From Cerasibacillus quisquiliarum (lineage in GTDB: Bacteria > Bacillota > Bacilli > Bacillales > Amphibacillaceae), in contig NZ_JACHHA010000003.1 in the NCBI RefSeq assembly GCF_014202495.1, positions 124,001 to 188,000 on the forward strand: a stretch of DNA of 64,000 nt. The letters run 5' to 3'. This document shows positions 58,756-64,000 of the stretch, one piece after another. Position 1 is the first letter of the stretch; every line of letters begins with the position of its first letter. The position numbers and the translations under genes were made by a program. The notes under the pieces are model-generated. The model ran no database searches and was not told the DNA's origin. It saw only the letters and a program-made list of their open reading frames with translations.

Positions 58756-59979
58756 GTGGTCGAAAAACATATTTGTAAAAATGGATTGCGAATCGTATCA
58801 GAATACATTCCAACTGTACGTTCAGTTACAATTGGCATATGGGTCTTATCAGGATCACGCCATGAAACGAGAGAAAATAATGGGATTTCACACTTTATTG
58901 AGCATATGTTTTTTAAGGGGACAAAATCAAGAACAGCTCAAGAAATTGCTGAAGCGTTTGATTCAATTGGTGGCCAAATTAATGCCTTCACATCTAAAGA
59001 ATATACGTGCTACTATGCTAGGATTTTAGATAATCATAAAGAGGATGCACTAAAAATATTAGCTGACATGTTTTTTAACTCTCTTTATGAAGAAGAAGAA
59101 ATGAATCGAGAAAGAAAAGTGGTTATGGAAGAAATAAAAATGTATGAAGATACGCCAGATGATATCGTTCATGATTTGTTAGCAAAAGCAGTTTATGGAG
59201 AACATCCATTGGGCTTTCCAATATTAGGTACAGAAAGTCATTTACAATCATTTACTAAAGAAACGATTGTAAATCATATGGAAAAACGTTATCATCCAGA
59301 AAATGTAGTCATTTCAGTTGCAGGTCATTTTGATGAACAATTTATTCAGTTAGTGGATGATCTGTTTGGACATTTTGAGAAAAAAGGAATAAATAACCAG
59401 ATGGATACACCATCTTTTCTTGCAAATCATATTAGAAAAGATAAAGATACTGAGCAAGCCCATCTTACGTTAGGTTTTAATGGATTATCAGTTCACGATG
59501 ATTCTCTATATAGTATGATTGTTCTAAATAATGTGTTAGGTGGTAGTATGAGTTCACGTTTGTTTCAGGAAGTAAGAGAAAAACGTGGGTTAGCTTATTC
59601 GGTTTATTCATATCATACATCATTTTTAGATAATGGGCTATTAACGATTTATGCAGGTACTGGAAATGAGCAGTTACCACTACTAAAGGAAACAATTTTC
59701 CAAACGATTGATGAACTTATCGAAAATGGTATAACGGAAAAAGAACTTCGAAATAGTAAAGAACAACTTAAAGGGAATATTGTTTTAGGTCTAGAAAGTA
59801 CGAATAGTAGGATGAGTCGAAATGGAAGAAATGAACTTATACTTGGTAAGCATCGAACAATGGATGAAATGATTCAAATGATTGATCAAGTCACATTAGA
59901 AAGTATCCAATCAGTTATTGAACAGGTCTTTAACGAAGATTACGCTTCTGCCTTAATTGCCCCAAAAATGGAGAAATAA
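58756..59979 (+). CDS. mlpA: M16 zinc metallopeptidase MlpA (YmxG)
   Basis: A processing-peptidase-like M16 protein; in B. subtilis it has been linked to repression of protease production. The 407 residues have HFIEH at 46-50 with the downstream catalytic Glu region (NRERKVVMEEIKMYEDTPDD), and a C-terminal inactive M16 half (LGGSMSSRLFQEVREKRGLA). It starts at GTG; an out-of-frame ATG at 58752 opens only an 8-codon frame. AGGGGG is upstream. Confidence 0.94.
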   Translation: MVEKHICKNGLRIVSEYIPTVRSVTIGIWVLSGSRHETRENNGISHFIEHMFFKGTKSRTAQEIAEAFDSIGGQINAFTSKEYTCYYARILDNHKEDALKILADMFFNSLYEEEEMNRERKVVMEEIKMYEDTPDDIVHDLLAKAVYGEHPLGFPILGTESHLQSFTKETIVNHMEKRYHPENVVISVAGHFDEQFIQLVDDLFGHFEKKGINNQMDTPSFLANHIRKDKDTEQAHLTLGFNGLSVHDDSLYSMIVLNNVLGGSMSSRLFQEVREKRGLAYSVYSYHTSFLDNGLLTIYAGTGNEQLPLLKETIFQTIDELIENGITEKELRNSKEQLKGNIVLGLESTNSRMSRNGRNELILGKHRTMDEMIQMIDQVTLESIQSVIEQVFNEDYASALIAPKMEK

Positions 59980-60031
59980 ATTATAACATCATGAATATAT
60001 ATAATGATATTAAATATAAAGGGAGGCGTTT

Positions 60032-60265
60032 ATGAGATATAGGGAGATAAGTGGTAAGGAAATTGTGAACATTCATAATGGAACAAGGCTCGGGATTCTT
60101 GGGCAAACAGACTTAGAGATTGATACAAAAACAGGAAAGATTCATGCTTTTATTATACCTGATTACAAATGGTTCGGTCTTAAAAAGCAAGGAGAAGAAA
60201 TGAAAATACGGTGGGATGATATAAAGAAAATTGGCGAAGATATGATTATCGTTGAATTTGAATAA
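60032..60265 (+). CDS. ymxH: PRC-barrel protein YmxH (YlmC family)
   Basis: The 77-residue protein is a single PRC barrel: YREISGKEIVNIHNGTRLGI, LEIDTKTGKIHAFIIPDYKW, IRWDDIKKIGEDMIIVEF. The YlmC/YmxH sporulation family contains such proteins, but the biochemical role is unknown. AAAGGGAGG precedes the ATG. In B. subtilis it lies directly before spoVFA; here the second repeat intervenes. Confidence 0.92.
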   Translation: MRYREISGKEIVNIHNGTRLGILGQTDLEIDTKTGKIHAFIIPDYKWFGLKKQGEEMKIRWDDIKKIGEDMIIVEFE

Positions 60266-60303
60266 GAAGCGAAGGGCTGGGACAAAACCAGTCTTAAATG
60301 AGA

Positions 60304-60344
60304 AAAATTGCGGAAACATTTTAATGTTGTTTCCGCATTTTTTT
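60304..60344 (+). terminator. Terminator after ymxH, inside repeat copy 2
   Basis: TGCGGAAACA pairs perfectly with TGTTTCCGCA around a 9-base loop and is followed by seven T. It is a strong terminator and would isolate dpaA from upstream transcription. Confidence 0.85.
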
Positions 60345-60590
60345 GTTTCGGATTGTTATGATCACTATTTTATATTTTTGCGGTATACTTTCTTAAGTTT
60401 GCCGCCATTACTGCAAATGCTCATTCATTTTCTCTTTCGGTTTTCTCTGATCGAAAATCGAGAGAATGACAAATTAGCCTTCAGGAATCCAAAACTGGTT
60501 CAACATCTATTTCACGGTTTTATATTTGTTATCATCTTTTAGATGATAAAACACAAAAAATCCAAATTGGAAACGAGTAAAGTTCTCTAT

Positions 60591-60694
60591 CCCGCATGGT
60601 TACAAACAAATCTTCAAATCCATGCAGAGTAGCTAGCTCTACCCCGTATGGTTACGTGCAAATCTTCAAATCTATGCAGAGTAGCTCGTTCTAT
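60591..60694. repeat. Two tandem 52-bp units inside repeat copy 2
   Basis: The units at 60591-60642 and 60643-60694 differ at 8 of 52 positions by my count. Each carries an inverted pair: GCATGG with CCATGC in the first and GTATGG with CTATGC in the second, where both changes keep pairing by G-U wobbles. Confidence 0.7.
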
Positions 60695-60839
60695 TGATCA
60701 TTTACGTACTGGCATTTCATTAGGATAAGGAGACTGGGACAGAAGGAAAAAGTGAACAAAAATAGTTTTTTTCACCATCAGAGGTTTTGTTCCAGTCTCT
60801 TTTTTATGCCCAATTATTATTAAGTGTACCTTTATTTAG

Positions 60840-60868
60840 ACACTCTCTAACACCTTTAACATAAGCTA
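60840..60868 (+). promoter_or_regulatory. Sigma-K-type promoter for dpaAB
   Basis: ACAC (60840-60843), 16 bases, CATAAGCTA (60860-60868) matches the mother-cell sigma-K pattern (AC; CATAnnnTA). The start would fall near 60875, about 47 bases before dpaA. B. subtilis spoVF is sigma-K dependent, which supports the call. Confidence 0.6.
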
Positions 60869-60921
60869 TATAGAAGTGATTTTAGGGGCATAGCTCATAG
60901 ATGTGGAGAGGATGAGTTAGT

Positions 60922-61815
60922 ATGTCGGAGTATACCGTCGCTATCATTGGTGGAGATGCAAGGTATATTGAATTAATAAGACAACTGCAATATATTCCAC
61001 AGATAAATATAGTTATTTCTGGTTTCAATAAATTGGAACAAGGTTTTATCGGTGCACAACATGTCGATTTTTCTGACTTAAACATTGAACATATCGATGC
61101 CATTGTTTTGCCAATTACTGGCACGAAACAAAAAGGTCAAGTAGAAACCATCTTTTCAGATGAAACGATTATACTAACCGAGAAATGGTTTAAACGATTA
61201 AAAAAGCCGACTCCTGTATTTACAGGAATTACAAATCATTATTTAACTTCTATTACTACAAATACGTATGCACAAGTTATTCCGTTATTAGATCGTGATG
61301 ATGTGGCGATATTTAATTCAATTCCAACAGCAGAAGGAACGATATTAATGGCAATGAAGCATACTGATTATACCATTCATTCTTCACGTGTCATTGTCGT
61401 TGGATTCGGAAGGGTTGGTCACACTGTAGCAAATAAATTTGCAGCATTAGGAGCTCATGTTTCAGTCGCCGCATCACGAATAAAAGATTTGGCACGTATC
61501 ATTGAAATGGGGCTTAACGCGATTCCAATTGAACAGCTTTATCAATATACAAATGAATGTGACATATTAATCAATACGGTACCCGCACGAGTCATTAATG
61601 AAAAAGTCATTCAACATTTACCATCACACGCGCTCATATTTGATTTAGCATCAAAACCAGGTGGAACTGACTTTAAGTTCGCTAAACAACGCGGCATTAA
61701 GGCTATTTTATCGGAAAGTTTACCTGGTATTGTCGCTCCTAAAACAGCTGGTAAAATACTAGCAGATGTTATTATTCAAATATTACAAGAAAGGGGTTCA
61801 ACAAATGAATCTTGA
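60922..61815 (+). CDS. dpaA: Dipicolinate synthase subunit A
   Basis: DpaA with DpaB oxidises dihydrodipicolinate to dipicolinic acid in the mother cell late in sporulation. The 297 residues have an N-terminal domain (YTVAIIGGDARYIELIRQLQ), and an NAD(P)-binding Rossmann fold (VIVVGFGRVGHTVANKFAAL). SLPGIVAPKTAGKIL near the end is typical. GAGAGGATGAG precedes the ATG. It overlaps dpaB by 11 bases, so the subunits are translationally coupled. Confidence 0.96.
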   Translation: MSEYTVAIIGGDARYIELIRQLQYIPQINIVISGFNKLEQGFIGAQHVDFSDLNIEHIDAIVLPITGTKQKGQVETIFSDETIILTEKWFKRLKKPTPVFTGITNHYLTSITTNTYAQVIPLLDRDDVAIFNSIPTAEGTILMAMKHTDYTIHSSRVIVVGFGRVGHTVANKFAALGAHVSVAASRIKDLARIIEMGLNAIPIEQLYQYTNECDILINTVPARVINEKVIQHLPSHALIFDLASKPGGTDFKFAKQRGIKAILSESLPGIVAPKTAGKILADVIIQILQERGSTNES

Positions 61816-62395
61816 AGGGAAACGGATTGGGTTTGGTTTAACAGCATCTCACTGTACGTACGAAGCTGTTTTTCCACAAATGGAAAAGTTAATTGATTTA
61901 GGTGCCGAAGTCGTGCCGATTGTCTCATATAATGTGTTTAATGTAGATACAAAATTTGGTAAAGCAAAAGACCATATTGCTAAAATAGAAGAAATAACAG
62001 GTAAAAAAGTTATTGCTACGATACCAGAAGCAGAACCACTCGGACCAATAACACCACTAGATGTAATGGTTATTGCACCGTTAACAGGCAATTCTATGAG
62101 TCGACTTTCAAATGCTATTACAGATACCCCACCATTAATGGCTGCAAAAGCAACAATGCGAAATCAGAAACCAGTTGTTCTAGGTATATCAACGAATGAT
62201 GCACTCGGTTTAAATGGAGTAAATTTAATGCGATTGATGTCAAGTAAATTCATATATTTTATACCATTTGGTCAAGATGATCCTATTAAAAAACCAAATT
62301 CTCTCGTTGCAGATATGCAATTATTACCAAAAACGGTTATGCATGCATTAAAAGGAGAGCAAATTCAGCCAGTTATTATACCATTTGAAAGCTAA
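61805..62395 (+). CDS. dpaB: Dipicolinate synthase subunit B
   Basis: DpaB is the flavoprotein-like second subunit of dipicolinate synthase. The 196 residues show KRIGFGLTASHCTYEAVFPQ, VIAPLTGNSMSRLSNAITDT, PPLMAAKATMRNQKPVVLGI, and STNDALGLNGVNLMRLM. ATG 61805 follows AAGGGG; the longer open frame from 61766 lies within dpaA. Confidence 0.96.
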   Translation: MNLEGKRIGFGLTASHCTYEAVFPQMEKLIDLGAEVVPIVSYNVFNVDTKFGKAKDHIAKIEEITGKKVIATIPEAEPLGPITPLDVMVIAPLTGNSMSRLSNAITDTPPLMAAKATMRNQKPVVLGISTNDALGLNGVNLMRLMSSKFIYFIPFGQDDPIKKPNSLVADMQLLPKTVMHALKGEQIQPVIIPFES

Positions 62396-62412
62396 ATGTT
62401 GTATGATAAACT
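62385..62412 (+). promoter_or_regulatory. Possible promoter for asd
   Basis: TTGAAA, 16 bases, TAAACT with TGA just before the -10 (extended type). It overlaps the end of dpaB and would allow vegetative expression of asd and dapG independent of sporulation. Confidence 0.4.
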
Positions 62413-62442
62413 AGTAGGACTAGATAGAAAGGGAGTCATAGA

Positions 62443-63489
62443 ATGATTAATAAAAAAGCTTATCATATAGCAATTGTTGGAGCAACGGGTGCAGTAGGAC
62501 AAAAGATTATGGATGTGCTAGCGGCTCGAAAGTTTCCTATTCAATCATTGAAACTTTTATCCTCAGAGCGCTCAGCAGGGACAAAAGTAGAATTCAATAA
62601 TAAACAGATCGTTGTAGAAAAAGCTACTCCCGAAAGTTTTGCAGGCATTGATATTGCATTTTTTTCTGCGGGAGGAACTGTTTCAGAATCTCTCGTTCCA
62701 GAAGCAATAAAACACGGTACTGTTGTCATCGATAATACAAGTGCATACCGGATGAACGCCAATGTCCCATTAGTTGTCCCTGAAGTTAATGCAAAAGATT
62801 TAAAGGACCATAATGGTTTAATATCTAATCCAAATTGTTCAACGACCCAAATGGTCGCTGCCTTAAAACCAATTGATGATGCATTCGGTTTAAAACGTGT
62901 TATCGTTTCAACATATCAAGCTGTTTCAGGAGCTGGTCAAGAAGCGGTTGATGAATTAATTAAACAAACTGAGGCTTCTTTAAATGATGAACCGTTTGAA
63001 GCAAAAATATTACCAGTAAAAGGTGACGAGCGTCATTTTCCAATTGCGTTTAATGCTTTACCACAAATCGATGTCTTTGAAGATAATGGATATACGAAAG
63101 AAGAAATGAAAATGATAAATGAAACCAAAAAAATAATGAATAGACCTGATCTGAAGATTGCGGCTACTTGTGTCCGTTTACCATTTTTCACATCTCATGC
63201 AGAAAGTATATACATTGAAATTGAAAAAGATGGAGTGAATGTATCAGACTTTTGGGATGTATTAAAGAAGGCTGAAGGTTTAAAGTTACAAGATGATCCT
63301 GATACACAAACGTACCCGACACCATTAAGTGCAGCTAATAAAGATGATGTGTTTGTAGGTCGGGTTCGGCAAGATTTAGATAATAAACAAGGTTTTCACC
63401 TCTGGGTCGTATCGGATAATTTATTAAAAGGCGCAGCATTAAATACGGTTCAAATAGCTGAATGCTTAATTAAAAACAAGTGGTTATAA
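62443..63489 (+). CDS. asd: Aspartate-semialdehyde dehydrogenase
   Basis: Asd reduces aspartyl phosphate to the semialdehyde for lysine, threonine, methionine and dipicolinate synthesis. The 348 residues have AIVGATGAVGQKIMDVLAAR, catalytic Cys132 in SNPNCSTTQM, STYQAVSGAGQEAVDELIKQ and the substrate-binding AATCVRLPFFTSHAESIYIE. AAAGGGAG precedes the ATG. Confidence 0.97.
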   Translation: MINKKAYHIAIVGATGAVGQKIMDVLAARKFPIQSLKLLSSERSAGTKVEFNNKQIVVEKATPESFAGIDIAFFSAGGTVSESLVPEAIKHGTVVIDNTSAYRMNANVPLVVPEVNAKDLKDHNGLISNPNCSTTQMVAALKPIDDAFGLKRVIVSTYQAVSGAGQEAVDELIKQTEASLNDEPFEAKILPVKGDERHFPIAFNALPQIDVFEDNGYTKEEMKMINETKKIMNRPDLKIAATCVRLPFFTSHAESIYIEIEKDGVNVSDFWDVLKKAEGLKLQDDPDTQTYPTPLSAANKDDVFVGRVRQDLDNKQGFHLWVVSDNLLKGAALNTVQIAECLIKNKWL

Positions 63490-63530
63490 TGAATTCAATT
63501 ATCGATCATTATTGAGGTGTGATTAACAAT

Positions 63531-64000
63531 ATGCAAATTTTAGTACAAAAATTCGGTGGTACTTCTGTACAAAATGAAAAAAGCAGAGCGCATGTTTTGA
63601 AACATATAAAACATGCGCTTGTAGAAAATTATAAAATAGTTGTGGTTGTATCTGCTCTTGGTCGTAAACCAGATCCTTATGCAACCGATTCATTACTTGA
63701 TCTAGTACAATTTCCAGCAAATTATAATTCAAAGCGTGAACTGGATTTACTTATGTCGTGTGGTGAAATCATTGCTTCGGTTGTCTTATCCAATGAACTA
63801 CAGAGAAATCATATTCGCTCTATCGCCTTAACTGGTGCCCAAGCAGGATTTATTACAAATGATGATTTTACACAGGCGAAGATAAAGCAAATCAATCCGA
63901 AGCGTATTATAGATGAATTTAAATCACATGATGTCATCGTTGTTGCTGGTTTTCAAGGTCAGACAGAAACAGGGGAAATAACGACGATAGGTCGAGGGGG
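63531..64000 (+). CDS. dapG: Aspartokinase, DapG type (3' truncated by window edge)
   Basis: The open frame runs to the window end. Its start, MQILVQKFGGTSV, carries the kinase motif; VVVSALGRKPDPYATDSLLD and LMSCGEIIASVVLSNELQRN with LTGAQAGFITNDD follow. By position after dpaAB-asd it is the DAP-sensitive aspartokinase I of Bacillus, which feeds wall and dipicolinate synthesis. ATG 63531 follows GAGGTGTG. The regulatory ACT domains lie beyond the window. Confidence 0.93.
   Translation, partial: MQILVQKFGGTSVQNEKSRAHVLKHIKHALVENYKIVVVVSALGRKPDPYATDSLLDLVQFPANYNSKRELDLLMSCGEIIASVVLSNELQRNHIRSIALTGAQAGFITNDDFTQAKIKQINPKRIIDEFKSHDVIVVAGFQGQTETGEITTIGRG

Larger units (their letters stand above)
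60272..60803. mobile_element. Degenerate IS1182-like remnant, copy 2
   Basis: Inverted ends GGCTGGGACAAAACC and GGTTTTGTTCCAGTCTC bound a 532-bp segment homologous to 3841-4178. The minus strand across 60380-60450 reads RENE, stop, AFAVMAANLRKYT, with its TGA at the same codon as in copy 1. The right end, GACTGGGACAGAAGGAAAAA to the boundary, is nearly identical to copy 1. It contains an extra tandem block. An open frame at 60252-60542 across it is a chance frame. Confidence 0.7.

Noticed and set aside
60252-60542. 96-residue open frame after ymxH
   Set aside because: It lies across the IS remnant and its terminator hairpin, has no SD, and is Phe/Leu-rich as expected of AT-rich chance frames.

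Overview
The window is a chromosomal segment of a low-GC, endospore-forming, flagellated Firmicute of the Bacillaceae type. The gene order is the Bacillus subtilis sucD to dapG backbone almost gene for gene: the dpaAB dipicolinate genes and ylxY point to sporulation, and 34 consecutive flagellar/chemotaxis genes point to motility. Every protein gene called here lies on the + strand. The genus cannot be fixed from the sequence; members of the Amphibacillus, Gracilibacillus, Virgibacillus or Oceanobacillus cluster are plausible. I see no tRNA, rRNA, CRISPR array, prophage or intact insertion sequence.

Layout. 1-8.2 kb: end of sucD, dprA, topA, then xerC-hslV-hslU-codY. 8.2-37.1 kb: the fla/che block flgB to sigD, ending in fapA, a small unknown gene and a swrB-like gene. 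37.1-43.6 kb: rpsB, tsf, pyrH, frr, uppS, cdsA, rasP. 43.6-53.1 kb: polC, then the rimP-nusA-rnpM-ylxQ-infB-ylxP-rbfA operon. 53.1-60.3 kb: truB, ribF, rpsO, pnp, ylxY, mlpA, ymxH. 60.9-64 kb: dpaA-dpaB, asd and the start of dapG, which together make aspartate semialdehyde and spore dipicolinate. Many flagellar genes overlap by 4-11 bases, and most start codons were re-chosen from Shine-Dalgarno (SD) spacing.

The interest lies in deviations from the backbone. (1) trmFO, dxr and proS are missing from their usual slots; the trmFO slot holds a degenerate IS1182-like remnant, and a second copy with the same internal stop lies before dpaA. (2) A small element with inverted ends has split the SD from the start codon of swrD. 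(3) CheB keeps its esterase triad but has lost the receiver acidic pair. (4) A near-perfect sigma-D promoter lies inside cheD just upstream of sigD. (5) The rimP-nusA leader has a promoter, a possible 53-codon leader peptide and two terminator hairpins linked by a repeated pairing sequence. (6) flhB appears to start at CTG. (7) The ylxY SD can be locked in an 11-bp stem that a candidate sporulation promoter would bypass. (8) A sigma-K-type promoter precedes dpaA. I found no wholly new multi-gene system; the best candidates for undescribed biology are these regulatory and degenerate features.
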